Shown: positions 43,422 to 52,552 of the stretch, one piece after another
How the letters are laid out: each line of letters opens with the position of its first letter
Position numbering within the stretch: position 1 is the first letter of the stretch
Assembly (NCBI RefSeq): GCF_027924145.1
Contig: NZ_BRVP01000007.1
Location: forward strand, 62,001-126,000
Origin: Neptunitalea chrysea
GTDB taxonomy: Bacteria; Bacteroidota; Bacteroidia; Flavobacteriales; Flavobacteriaceae
Length of the DNA stretch: 64,000 nt
Direction of reading: 5' to 3'
Program-made: the position numbers and the translations under genes
The notes under the pieces: generated by a model
Told to the model about the DNA's origin: nothing
Seen by the model: the letters and a program-made list of their open reading frames with translations, nothing else
The model's database searches: none

Positions 43422-45155
43422 ATGGAAAGTAATAAAACATTTAAATATACAATATTAATAGGGTTGTTTGTGCCTATGGTGTTATTCATTTTAGGGGCTT
43501 ACAACGGAGTAATGCAAACGCTCTACAGAGCAGGGGTGCTGCATGAAGATTCTTTTGGAGGAATCAATTATTATCAGGGATTAACCATGCACGGGGTAAT
43601 TAATGCCATTATTTTAACTACTTTTTTTGCCGTGATATTTGGACATGTAACCATGGGGCATTACTTAAAAAAGCAACCGCCAAAATGGTCGTACCTTGGG
43701 TCTATTATTTTAATGGTCTTTGGTAGCTTGTTAGATGTGGTGTTAATGGCTATGGGGAGAGCACAGGCTTTATATACCTTTTATGCACCGTTAAAAAATT
43801 CACCTTTCTTTTATTTAGGGACTTCTTTGTTAATTGTAGGGAGCTGGTTGGCTTTTTTTGGTTGGATTGTCATTTACCGTGAATGGAGACAAGAAAACCC
43901 GGATAAGAAAATGCCGATTGCCGTTTTAGGTACGTTTGTAAACTTTACCATGTGGTTTGTAGCAAGTTTACCCGTAGCATATGAGTCACTTGTAATCTTA
44001 ATGCCGTGGTCTGCCGGATGGATCTCTGATATAAATGTGCCATTAACTAGAATGTTGTTCTGGATGTTTGGGCATCCGTTGGTTTATTTTTGGTTATTAC
44101 CTGCTTATATAGCATTTTATACTGTATTACCAAAAGTGAGTGGAGGTAAATTGTATTCGGGTAATGCAGCGCGTTTAGCTTTCTTATTATTCCTTATTTT
44201 ATCTACTCCGGTAGGAGTTCACCACCAGTTTAGTGAGCCTGTTTTAGGGCAAGACACTAAACTATGGGTTACGGTGTTAACCTTTGGAGTTTCTATACCC
44301 AGTTTTATGACAGCCTTTACAGTAGGGGCTTCTTTAGAATACGCCGGACGAAAGAATGGTGCTAGAGGTTTGCTTGGATGGATGGGAAGGTTGCCATGGT
44401 TTCTTTCTAAAAATTATTTGTTCGGATATTTTATCTGTGGGTTGTTATTATTCATTTTTGGAGGGTTATCAGGTATTGTGAATGCTTCGTATTCACTAAA
44501 CCAAATGGTACACAATACTGGTTGGGTACCAGGGCATTTTCATATGACAGTTGCCGGACCCGTACTATTAGTCATTTTAGGAATGAGTATTTATATGTAC
44601 AGCAAAGTGGCTGGTAAGCCTATTAAAATGTTGAGCGTGGTTACTATTGTACCTTATGTATGGATGGTAGGGGTAGCTTTATTATCTCACGGATTAATGG
44701 CCGGTGGATTGATGGGGGAGCCAAGACGTACCAATTTAGGGTTGTCCTATACAGACCCGTCAAGCGATATGTTTAATAAGCATTGGGTGCCTACCACAAC
44801 GGTAACAATGATTGGTGGAATATTAATGGGTACGGCCGCATTACTTTATTTTATAGCCTTCTTTAGCACTGCACTAAGCAAACAAACGGAAGCTTCTGAA
44901 ATTGTGTTACCAGAATCTGAAGAATTACATGAAGAAAAACGCATAGGGATTCTTCATAATATGAGGCCTTGGATTGCTGTAAGTATTATGCTTACCATGA
45001 TAACTTATGTACCTTCTTTAATAAATGTGTTTAAGTATAGTAAGCCAGTTGAAAATAAGTTTGATGCTACGAGCCCTGTAAATGAAATGAAAGATGCTAC
45101 AACAAAAAATGCAGCTACAACTATAATGAATGTGGAAGATGAAAAAGTTAACTAA
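43422..45155 (+). CDS. Cytochrome c oxidase subunit I (ba3-type, B family)
   Basis: A 577-residue haem-copper oxidase core with about 13 membrane helices. Metal ligands: low-spin haem His57 (TMHGVIN) and His374; CuB His218 (GHPLVYFW, cross-linked Tyr222), His267 and His268 (GVHHQF); high-spin haem His372 (GHFHMT). The D-channel residues of A-type oxidases are not apparent, which fits the B class with a single K-type proton path and high oxygen affinity. The C-terminus is longer and polar. The 3' end overlaps the SCO gene. Confidence 0.95.
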   Translation: MESNKTFKYTILIGLFVPMVLFILGAYNGVMQTLYRAGVLHEDSFGGINYYQGLTMHGVINAIILTTFFAVIFGHVTMGHYLKKQPPKWSYLGSIILMVFGSLLDVVLMAMGRAQALYTFYAPLKNSPFFYLGTSLLIVGSWLAFFGWIVIYREWRQENPDKKMPIAVLGTFVNFTMWFVASLPVAYESLVILMPWSAGWISDINVPLTRMLFWMFGHPLVYFWLLPAYIAFYTVLPKVSGGKLYSGNAARLAFLLFLILSTPVGVHHQFSEPVLGQDTKLWVTVLTFGVSIPSFMTAFTVGASLEYAGRKNGARGLLGWMGRLPWFLSKNYLFGYFICGLLLFIFGGLSGIVNASYSLNQMVHNTGWVPGHFHMTVAGPVLLVILGMSIYMYSKVAGKPIKMLSVVTIVPYVWMVGVALLSHGLMAGGLMGEPRRTNLGLSYTDPSSDMFNKHWVPTTTVTMIGGILMGTAALLYFIAFFSTALSKQTEASEIVLPESEELHEEKRIGILHNMRPWIAVSIMLTMITYVPSLINVFKYSKPVENKFDATSPVNEMKDATTKNAATTIMNVEDEKVN

Positions 45156-45780
45156 AAAAACAGGGTTGTTTATAGGGTTGTCCATAGGACTACCAATAGT
45201 ATTATTTGCTATTTATTTTGGGTACAAACGTTTTATGGCACCTCTACCTTATTTTGGAGAGAATTATACCATTGTTTCGGAAGATACCGATTATAAAGTA
45301 CCTGACTTTACGTTTATAAATCAGGATAGCTTGCCTGTTTCTAACAGTTTTACTAATGGAAAAATATGGGTTGCTAATTATTTCTATACAAGTTGTCCTA
45401 GTATATGTCCTAGAATGATGTCGGGTATTTACGATGTGCAAAAAGCCTTTGAGGAGAATGATGATGTACACTTGGTGTCGTTTACCGTTGATCCTGATTA
45501 TGACAAACCACATGTTTTAAAAGATTATGCAGAGGTAAGAGGGATAGATACCCATCAATGGCAGTTGGTAACCGGCGGTAAAAAAGAGTTATATCGTTTT
45601 GCTAGAAAAGGATTGTATATAGTAGCGACTAGCGGTAATGGGGGGGTTGAAGATTTTATACATAGCGAAAAACTAGTATTAATTGACAGGAACAATCACA
45701 TACGAGGGTATTATGACGGAACCAGTGAAACGGATATTGCATTTTTAATAGACGACATAAAACGATTGCTTAAAAATTAA
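45139..45780 (+). CDS. SCO1/SenC-family copper chaperone
   Basis: From ATG 45139 (213 residues; ATG 45130 adds three) there is an N-terminal membrane anchor (about 9-28) and a thioredoxin-like SCO domain with TSCPSICPRMM (Cys86 and Cys90, copper binding) and the distal His in FIHSEKLVLID. SCO proteins insert or reduce copper at the CuA centre of subunit II, so this fits as an assembly factor. It overlaps the end of the subunit I gene, indicating coupling. Confidence 0.93.
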   Translation: MKKLTKKTGLFIGLSIGLPIVLFAIYFGYKRFMAPLPYFGENYTIVSEDTDYKVPDFTFINQDSLPVSNSFTNGKIWVANYFYTSCPSICPRMMSGIYDVQKAFEENDDVHLVSFTVDPDYDKPHVLKDYAEVRGIDTHQWQLVTGGKKELYRFARKGLYIVATSGNGGVEDFIHSEKLVLIDRNNHIRGYYDGTSETDIAFLIDDIKRLLKN

Positions 45781-45786
45781 AAACTA

Positions 45787-46398
45787 ATGAAAATATATAA
45801 ATCCCTTACACAATTAATTTTTATTACGCTTTTCATTTTAGCTACTCACTCTATATCCGCTCAGGATGATGCTGTGGCAGGTAAAAAAACGTTTAATACT
45901 CGATGTGCAGCTTGCCACAGTGTAGCTAAAAAAATGGTGGGACCAGCATTAAAAAATGTAGATGAGCGACATACAGAAGAGTGGATTATAAACTTTGTAC
46001 ACAGTTCGCAAACAGTTATTAAATTGGGAGATGTAGAAGCTGTACGTTTATTTAAAGAAAACAATCAGGTAGTAATGCCTGATCATCCTGATTTAACTGC
46101 TACTGATATAAAAAATGTATTGACTTTTATTAAAGAGGAAAGTACTAAAGTTGGTGCAAAAAAAGAGCTTAAAATAGTAGAAAATTATGAGCCCTATAAA
46201 GGAGAAAGTAGTGCTTGGCACAAAATTGTGTATTTAGATGTACCCGGAGATCATAAGCCGGTTACTAAAGATGATACTTTTTTTTGGGGTGTGTTAACCT
46301 TTTCTATTCTCATATTTGTTGGTGCTTTACTGTTGTTTGTAAAGATTGGAGATATGGGAGATGTCATTATAGAGATAACTAAGAAGAAGAAACAATAG
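45787..46398 (+). CDS. Membrane-anchored c-type cytochrome
   Basis: A 203-residue protein with a signal peptide (TLFILATHSISAQ), a mono-haem class I cytochrome c domain with CAACH (Cys40, Cys43, His44) and the Met ligand in VVMPDHPDL, then a linker and a C-terminal membrane helix (about 163-182) with a short basic tail. As last gene of the oxidase operon, six bases after sco, it is the likely electron donor to the CuA site, held in place by its C-terminal anchor. Confidence 0.92.
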   Translation: MKIYKSLTQLIFITLFILATHSISAQDDAVAGKKTFNTRCAACHSVAKKMVGPALKNVDERHTEEWIINFVHSSQTVIKLGDVEAVRLFKENNQVVMPDHPDLTATDIKNVLTFIKEESTKVGAKKELKIVENYEPYKGESSAWHKIVYLDVPGDHKPVTKDDTFFWGVLTFSILIFVGALLLFVKIGDMGDVIIEITKKKKQ

Positions 46399-46426
46399 CT
46401 ACCACTATTATTTATGATTGTTGAGT

Positions 46427-46503
46427 GCCGTCATTATGCATTTTGTAAGAGGTTTTAGTTAGGCAATTTTAACTTATTACACATTGTAAATGGCGGCTTT
46501 TTT
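46427..46503 (+). terminator. Probable terminator of the oxidase operon
   Basis: GCCGTCATT (46427-46435) pairs with AATGGCGGC (46489-46497), with one wobble, and is followed by six T residues. The loop is unusually long at over 50 bases and can form weaker internal pairs. Confidence 0.5.
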
Positions 46504-46571
46504 ATGTGATAATCAAGAGTAAGATATTTTGAAATTTATCTCAAAATAGTTTTAGGAGAAGGCATAAAAAG

Positions 46572-46603
46572 AAAAACTCCGGCAAATAAGCCGGAGTTTT
46601 TAT
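46572..46603. terminator. Bidirectional terminator before the T9SS cargo gene end
   Basis: A-run, stem CTCCGGC / GCCGGAG with loop AAATAA, then T-run. It lies on the downstream side of the minus-strand 1189-aa gene. Confidence 0.88.
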
Positions 46604-46651
46604 TTAGATACCTGATATAGTTTTATTCTCTATCACAGGATGTAAATAACC

Positions 46652-49600
46652 TTATTTAATGGCTAATTTTTTACTTTCTCCATTTGTCATTTTTACAATG
46701 TATGTTCCGGTAGAAAGGTTTGGTAATTCTACAGTTTTGCTGTTTTCAAAACTTAGTACCATTCTACCTGTCATATCATAAATGCTTCCTGAAACTTCTT
46801 GAGTAAAATGAAGTATTTCATTTCCGTTAGAAGGGTTAGGATACATAAAGAAATTATTGTTTGTAAAGTTATCTGTACTATAAGTATCGTTGTCAATAGT
46901 ATATACACTTACAGTAGCACTTACTTCATTAGAAATAACAATTAAACCAGTACCAGTAGGGCTGTCTTGTGCAGCAATATAAACGATTCCTTCTGGGGCT
47001 AAATCACCACCTTCGTCAGGTCCAAGATCTCTATGGTTTTTATAAGAAACAAATTCAGGAGCAGCAGGATTGGTTACATTGTATGTCATAATGCCCCCTA
47101 CACGTTCTAAGGTAATAAACGCATAAATTTGTCCGTTAATCTCTGCAGTAGTAACCCCTTCAGGTTCTGGCCCTTTATCATCAGAACGGTTTTTGAAGTT
47201 GTTATTGCTATTACTAGCATTAAATAAAACACCGTAAGTTGGGTCATCAGCAGTATAACGTTCAAAATCGTCACCAGAGTCAAACTCCATAGTACCTGTA
47301 TCACCATTCCAAATACTAAACGAACGACCACCAAATACATAGATTTCATCATAATCACCATCACCATCGGTATCTCCGTTAGCAAGGGTTGTTTTTAATC
47401 TACCTAAGTTGGTGTCCATTTTTAACAATTCAGCTTCAGGGAAAGTAGTAGGGTCAAGCATATAATCACTATCCCCAATACGAGTTTCTTCCTCATAACC
47501 ATTGTATTCACGCGAATCTCCTTCGTTAGCTGTAATAAGGTAGGTAACTCCGTTTACTTCGTAACTTGCAATAGCGTCTGGCATATACATACCTTTTACG
47601 TTCCAGTTCCCCATATAAATAAAATCGGTATCGTTAGATACGTCCATGGTATTTTCAGGTAAAGTATAATCTTTATATCCTAGGGGTACTAAATACGTAA
47701 TACTATTAGTAGTTAAGTCAACTACTGCAGCAGCATTGTTTTCTTGTAAGGTAACATAAGCTGTTTGGCTATCGCTAGAATATGCAATGTATTCAGGTTC
47801 TAAATCTTCAGAAACCGAAGCGTTAGGACCAAAAATACGAATCCCTGATGTTGTTAAAGCTGCCTGCATAGAATCGAAGTTATTAAAGTTGATGTTGGTA
47901 ACATCACTTTGTGTAATGTTTCCTAAACCACCGGTTACATCAATTACAGAAATACTACCTTCTGGATCAATAGTGTAATCATCATTAGGTTGTCCTTCGT
48001 TAGCAGTAAGTACCTTTGTGCCATCAGGTGTAAAAGATACATTATCAGGTAAATTACCAACGGTTACAGTAGAAATGTTAGCTCCGTTTGTATCCATAAA
48101 TACTAGCACTCCGTCAGCAGTAGCACCGTTAGAAATAGCAGCAGCAACAATACCATTGTGTACAGCTAAACTTGTAGCGCCATCGGTACCATATGAAGAA
48201 AGATCAATAGAGCTAATAGTTGAAATGTTATTGATGTCAGAAAAATCTAAAATCTCTACTTTAGTTTGTGTAGAGTTCATAACAAACAAACGTTGAGTAG
48301 TAGGGTCGTATGAAGAAATTTCAGCAGATCCGTTTGCATCTACCGTATAACTTGTAGCATAGTTAATAGTTAAGCTAGGCGTAGTAGGGTAATATAAAGA
48401 AGTGTCATTATCTAAAATATAAACACCAGCATACTTATCATCTCCTAAAGTAGCATTTACCGGGTTGCTTAAACCAAACATAATAGCCTCATCTGCTTCT
48501 ACATCTGTATCATCTGTAATAGTAACATCTACAGTAGCAGTAGTATTACCAGCTAAAATTGTTACGATTTGATCTGTAAAGGCATAATCTGTTCCTGGAA
48601 CTGCAGAATCAGAACCCCCTAAAAAGCTTACGTTAACAGTAACATCTGAAGAAGCAGTACTAGAAAGCGCAATAGTTAATTGTGCTGTTCCACCATCTTC
48701 ATTAATCGGGTATGTTAATTCGTCAAATGCAATTTGTGGAACTACGTTTGTAACTGCCGTAAACGATCCAGGAGAAGCGAATACATCTTCTCCTAAAGAT
48801 TGCCCAACTAAATTAGTAGCTGGAGACCAGTTAGTACCATCATTTATAGTACCTGCAGGATTTAATAATTCTAAAGAAGGACCATCACCATCTGCAGTAG
48901 TAGGCCATGGAGAATCGTCAGAATACTCAACAGTGAAAATTATAGTACTATCAGAGTTTAAAATTTCTAATACTTCACCACCATTACCAAGTGCATTAGA
49001 AATACCTTGTGGCATGTCTAAAAATGTAACACCGTAAAAAGCATCGGCAGTAGCTTTGTCTGTAGCTAATAAAACAATAGCGTCTGCGGCTAAATCCATT
49101 TGAGGGAAGGTAAACACAAAGTTAGACTCGTCTTTAACCATAATACCTCCTAAAGCAATAGTACTACCAGAGTTGTTGTAGATTTCAAGAAACTCTAATG
49201 CATCAGAATCGTCAGAAGGTGCATTGTACATAATCTCGGTAATAATAAGACCTGTAGTTGTGGTATTATAAAATAAATCATCACTAGTATAGGTGGTCAT
49301 TACGTTAGGAACAGCATCTTCTACGTTACTTACAGTAAGTGTGTAAGCAGTTCCGCTAGTTAATCCACTATGAGTAATAGTAGCAGTATAAGTACCAGCA
49401 TCATAGGTAACTCCTGTAACGGTAACACTATTATTAATAGCGTAGTTGGCTATAGTCTCAGCAGTAGCAGTTGTAACATCTTCAGAAAAAGAAACCGTAA
49501 TCGTTGTTTGGCTAGTAACCATTACACTGGCAACTTGCGGAGTTGTAGTGTCTGTAGAAGAAATCACAAAAGCAGTAGTGTTAAAAGGAAGATCTGGCGT

Positions 49601-50221
49601 TGTACCATCGTTGCTTTGGTCTCCGCTATCATCTTGCATATCCATATTGATAAGGTTGTTAATAGCTAATTGGTAACCACTAACATCTAAACCAGTTCTT
49701 GGACCGTTGTATTCTGCAATATCAGTACCACTAGTTAAGGTTAAGGCGTTAGTACCTTCTGTTAAACCAGTATTACTTAAATCTCCATATCCGGCAGAAG
49801 AGTTTGCAACCGCACAAATAAATCCGGTTGGTACACGTGGTTGTGCCACGGTAGCATGGTATGCAAAAATAGCCTCAGAAGAACCAGAAATTCCTCCAGG
49901 AGAACCATTAATGGTACCATAACTAGAAGCCGTATTTGAGCCTGTTAACTCAGTAAATGTAATTACAGTTCCGGCAGGAATTACAGCATTTCCTGAATCC
50001 CAATAAAAATCATTTTCATCGGTACCAAAATTACTTCCATTCCATTCAGAATCACAGAAGAAAATTAGTGTATTTGCAGGGATGTCTACAAAAGTAACTA
50101 TCGCAAAATCATCGTCAGCGTCGGCATTAAAACCAACAAAAGACATGTCTCCCGGAGATAATTGCGCAAAGGCAACTACCGTAGATAAACATGTTAAAAT
50201 AGAAAGTAGTATTTTTTTCAT
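46652..50221 (-). CDS. Large T9SS-exported protein: lamin-tail, Calx-beta and choice-of-anchor I domains
   Basis: A 1189-residue secreted protein. A signal peptide (MKKILLSILTCLSTVVAFAQ) is followed by a beta domain (about 21-215), an Ig/SwmB-like repeat (about 225-310), a lamin-tail domain (about 320-470, LIITEIMYNAPSDDSDALEF), a Calx-beta domain (about 495-590) and a beta-propeller-like choice-of-anchor I region (about 615-1090) rich in Asp-containing turns such as DTDGDGDYDE. A T9SS type A sorting domain (about 1110-1189, FMYPNPSNGNE to ESKKLAIK) ends it. It is probably surface-attached and calcium-binding. Relatives of the anchor I region include predicted phosphatases or esterases, but catalysis is not proven. 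Confidence 0.9.
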   Translation of the reverse strand: MKKILLSILTCLSTVVAFAQLSPGDMSFVGFNADADDDFAIVTFVDIPANTLIFFCDSEWNGSNFGTDENDFYWDSGNAVIPAGTVITFTELTGSNTASSYGTINGSPGGISGSSEAIFAYHATVAQPRVPTGFICAVANSSAGYGDLSNTGLTEGTNALTLTSGTDIAEYNGPRTGLDVSGYQLAINNLINMDMQDDSGDQSNDGTTPDLPFNTTAFVISSTDTTTPQVASVMVTSQTTITVSFSEDVTTATAETIANYAINNSVTVTGVTYDAGTYTATITHSGLTSGTAYTLTVSNVEDAVPNVMTTYTSDDLFYNTTTTGLIITEIMYNAPSDDSDALEFLEIYNNSGSTIALGGIMVKDESNFVFTFPQMDLAADAIVLLATDKATADAFYGVTFLDMPQGISNALGNGGEVLEILNSDSTIIFTVEYSDDSPWPTTADGDGPSLELLNPAGTINDGTNWSPATNLVGQSLGEDVFASPGSFTAVTNVVPQIAFDELTYPINEDGGTAQLTIALSSTASSDVTVNVSFLGGSDSAVPGTDYAFTDQIVTILAGNTTATVDVTITDDTDVEADEAIMFGLSNPVNATLGDDKYAGVYILDNDTSLYYPTTPSLTINYATSYTVDANGSAEISSYDPTTQRLFVMNSTQTKVEILDFSDINNISTISSIDLSSYGTDGATSLAVHNGIVAAAISNGATADGVLVFMDTNGANISTVTVGNLPDNVSFTPDGTKVLTANEGQPNDDYTIDPEGSISVIDVTGGLGNITQSDVTNINFNNFDSMQAALTTSGIRIFGPNASVSEDLEPEYIAYSSDSQTAYVTLQENNAAAVVDLTTNSITYLVPLGYKDYTLPENTMDVSNDTDFIYMGNWNVKGMYMPDAIASYEVNGVTYLITANEGDSREYNGYEEETRIGDSDYMLDPTTFPEAELLKMDTNLGRLKTTLANGDTDGDGDYDEIYVFGGRSFSIWNGDTGTMEFDSGDDFERYTADDPTYGVLFNASNSNNNFKNRSDDKGPEPEGVTTAEINGQIYAFITLERVGGIMTYNVTNPAAPEFVSYKNHRDLGPDEGGDLAPEGIVYIAAQDSPTGTGLIVISNEVSATVSVYTIDNDTYSTDNFTNNNFFMYPNPSNGNEILHFTQEVSGSIYDMTGRMVLSFENSKTVELPNLSTGTYIVKMTNGESKKLAIK

Positions 50222-50261
50222 AAAAATTTAGATTAATTTTTACGAAAGTAGTATTCGGATA

Positions 50262-50292
50262 TATGCTGAAAATTAGCATAGTTTTATGCTAA
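50262..50292. promoter_or_regulatory. TATGCT/AGCATA palindrome cluster upstream of the T9SS cargo gene
   Basis: TTAGCATA-gttt-TATGCTAA (50273-50292) is a perfect 8-bp inverted repeat. An overlapping TATGCT / AGCATA pair begins at 50262. The cluster lies about 40-70 bases before the minus-strand start, so it is a candidate operator. Confidence 0.45.
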
Positions 50293-50352
50293 TGTTAAGA
50301 AAGTGCTAGTTTATTTGCTTATATGATAATTACTTAATGTAAAATTTACAAA

Positions 50353-51777
50353 TTAACAATCGGATAGGAGTACCGCAACCGCGAGGCCACCTTCAGAGGT
50401 TTCTTTGTATTTGGTATTCATGTCTTTAGCAGTTTCCCACATGGTGTTTACTACTTTGTCTAATGGAACTTTTACATTTTCAGGATTGGTGTCTACCGCC
50501 ATTTCTGCTGCATTAATAGCTTTAATAGCTCCCATGGCATTTCGTTCTATACAAGGCACTTGTACCAATCCACCAATAGGGTCGCAGGTTAGGCCTAAAT
50601 GATGTTCCATAGCAATCTCTGCGGCAATGAGTACTTGTTCATGAGAACCGCCTAATAATTCGGTAAGTGCTCCTGCAGCCATGGCTGAGGAAACTCCAAT
50701 CTCTGCCTGGCAACCGCCCATAGCAGCACTAATGGTAGCCCCTTTTTTAAAGATACTTCCAATTTCAGCAGCTACCATTAAAAATCGTTTTATCTGAGAA
50801 AAGTCTGCCTTATGGTCTTCAATGGTTAGGTAATACATAAGTACTGCTGGTATTACTCCCGCACTACCATTGGTAGGAGCTGTCACTACTCTACCCAACG
50901 AGGCATTTACTTCATTAACAGATAACGCAAAACAGCTTACCCATTTTAAAATTTGTCTGAATTTAACTTCGGTTTTACGAATGGCAGCTAACCATTCTTG
51001 TGGAGTACTGTATGGTGTATCACCAATAAGGTTTTTATGAGTATCATACGCACGCCTTCTCACGTTAAGTCCGCCTGGTAATCTGCCCTCGGTATGGCAC
51101 CCGGTATACATACATTCTAACATTACATTCCAAATACGTTGTAATCCTTCATCTATTTCTTCCGGGGTTCTTAAAGAACATTCATTTTCCCAAACTAATG
51201 ACGAGATATTCAACCCGTTTTCTGCGCACGCCTTTAAAAGTTCATTACCATTATGAACAGGATAGGGAAATGTTTTAAAAATAGCTTTGTTTTCTTTAGC
51301 GTGTACGCGTTCTTCTTTTACCACAAAACCACCACCTATAGAATAGTATGTTTCTTCATTGATACTACCATCATTTAGTATTGCCTGAAATCTAATACCA
51401 TTTGAGTGAAAGGGTAAAAATTCTCGGTGAAATAGAATGTCAGATTCTGGCTGAAATGGAATAGCATGTGTACTTCCTAATGATAATGTTCTGAATGTTT
51501 GTATGCTTTGTACAATTAATTCAATATCGGAGATTGGCATGGTTTCCGGATCTTGCCCCGATAACCCTAAGAGTACAGCAGTGTCCGTTGCGTGTCCTTT
51601 TCCCGTTAATGAGAGAGAACCGTATAAATGTACTTGTATGCTGGTAACATTTTGAAAACAATTTTGTTGTTTCAATTCTTCTAACCAACGTTCGGCGGCG
51701 CGCCATGGACCTAAAGTATGAGAACTGGAAGGACCAATTCCTATCTTAAGCATGTCGAAAACACTAATACACTCCAT
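50353..51777 (-). CDS. sdaA: L-serine dehydratase (L-serine ammonia-lyase), [4Fe-4S] type
   Basis: A 474-residue single-chain enzyme that deaminates serine to pyruvate. The beta domain comes first (FDMLKIGIGPSSSHTLGPW), and the alpha domain follows with the cluster-binding region: APTNGSAGVIPAVLMY, MGGCQAEIGVSSAMAAG and CDPIGGLVQVPCIERN. The four cysteine-containing segments typical of SdaA are visible. Length matches E. coli SdaA (454). It is an isolated gene and could feed pyruvate during growth on amino acids. Confidence 0.95.
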   Translation of the reverse strand: MECISVFDMLKIGIGPSSSHTLGPWRAAERWLEELKQQNCFQNVTSIQVHLYGSLSLTGKGHATDTAVLLGLSGQDPETMPISDIELIVQSIQTFRTLSLGSTHAIPFQPESDILFHREFLPFHSNGIRFQAILNDGSINEETYYSIGGGFVVKEERVHAKENKAIFKTFPYPVHNGNELLKACAENGLNISSLVWENECSLRTPEEIDEGLQRIWNVMLECMYTGCHTEGRLPGGLNVRRRAYDTHKNLIGDTPYSTPQEWLAAIRKTEVKFRQILKWVSCFALSVNEVNASLGRVVTAPTNGSAGVIPAVLMYYLTIEDHKADFSQIKRFLMVAAEIGSIFKKGATISAAMGGCQAEIGVSSAMAAGALTELLGGSHEQVLIAAEIAMEHHLGLTCDPIGGLVQVPCIERNAMGAIKAINAAEMAVDTNPENVKVPLDKVVNTMWETAKDMNTKYKETSEGGLAVAVLLSDC

Positions 51778-51915
51778 ACAAGTTACGCTAACTTAATTTG
51801 GCTGTAAAGATACATTTTGTTTGCAACTAACAAGGTTATAAAAAGGTTAGGGCAGGCAGAATTTTGTCATAAAATAAAAAGAAATTTTATTTATATTGAA
51901 GCATTAGTTTATAGT

Positions 51916-52512
51916 ATGAGATACTCAATGTTTGTAATTGCATTATTGATTTTAGTTTTTGGTAGTTTCTCTTGTACTAGTGAAAAACCAAAACAGCAAG
52001 TGGTAGAAAAGTTTACACCTATACAAGACCATTATGATACCCTAAAGTTTACGAATGGTTTTGATTATCCTGTAGGCAAGCCCAATGCTAAGGGATATTA
52101 CAATGCACAAAAGTTTGGAGAAAACAATCATTTGGGAGACGACTGGAATGGGGTGCGTGGTGGTAACTCTGATTTAGGGGATCCTGTATACGTTATAACT
52201 AATGGGTATGTAACCTTTGCTGAAAATATTGGTGGTGGTTGGGGTAATGTAATTCGCGTAACGCATTATATAGATTCAATATATCAGGTAGAGTCATTGT
52301 ATGCTCATTGCGATACTATTTTAGTGAAAAGAGGAATGTATGTTGGTAAAGGAACTCAGATTGGAACCATAGGCTCTAATAACGGAATGTACCCTGCACA
52401 TTTACATTTTGAAATTAGAGATAAAGTGGGGATGGATATAGGAGGTGGCTATGCGGTGAATACCGAAGGTTATGTTGATCCTACAAAATTTATAAAGTTA
52501 AATAGAGAGTGA
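51916..52512 (+). CDS. M23-family peptidase lipoprotein
   Basis: From ATG 51916 the protein has 198 residues with a lipoprotein signal (IALLILVFGSFSC). The LytM domain shows zinc ligands in NNHLGDDWNG (H and D) and HLHFEIRD (the second H of the HxH), with SLYAHCDTI supplying the other conserved His. M23 enzymes cut peptide cross-links in peptidoglycan or act as cell-division activators when degenerate; here the residues look intact. ATG 51817 would place 33 non-signal residues first and is unlikely. Confidence 0.88.
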   Translation: MRYSMFVIALLILVFGSFSCTSEKPKQQVVEKFTPIQDHYDTLKFTNGFDYPVGKPNAKGYYNAQKFGENNHLGDDWNGVRGGNSDLGDPVYVITNGYVTFAENIGGGWGNVIRVTHYIDSIYQVESLYAHCDTILVKRGMYVGKGTQIGTIGSNNGMYPAHLHFEIRDKVGMDIGGGYAVNTEGYVDPTKFIKLNRE

Positions 52513-52552
52513 AAGTGTTTTAATCTTTAGAATAAAATGTATCTTACATGAC

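Noticed and set aside
47787-49922. Several plus-strand frames of 60-100 codons within the large T9SS cargo gene
   Set aside because: All lie opposite a repetitive Thr/Ser/Ala-rich coding sequence that leaves the antisense frames open by chance.
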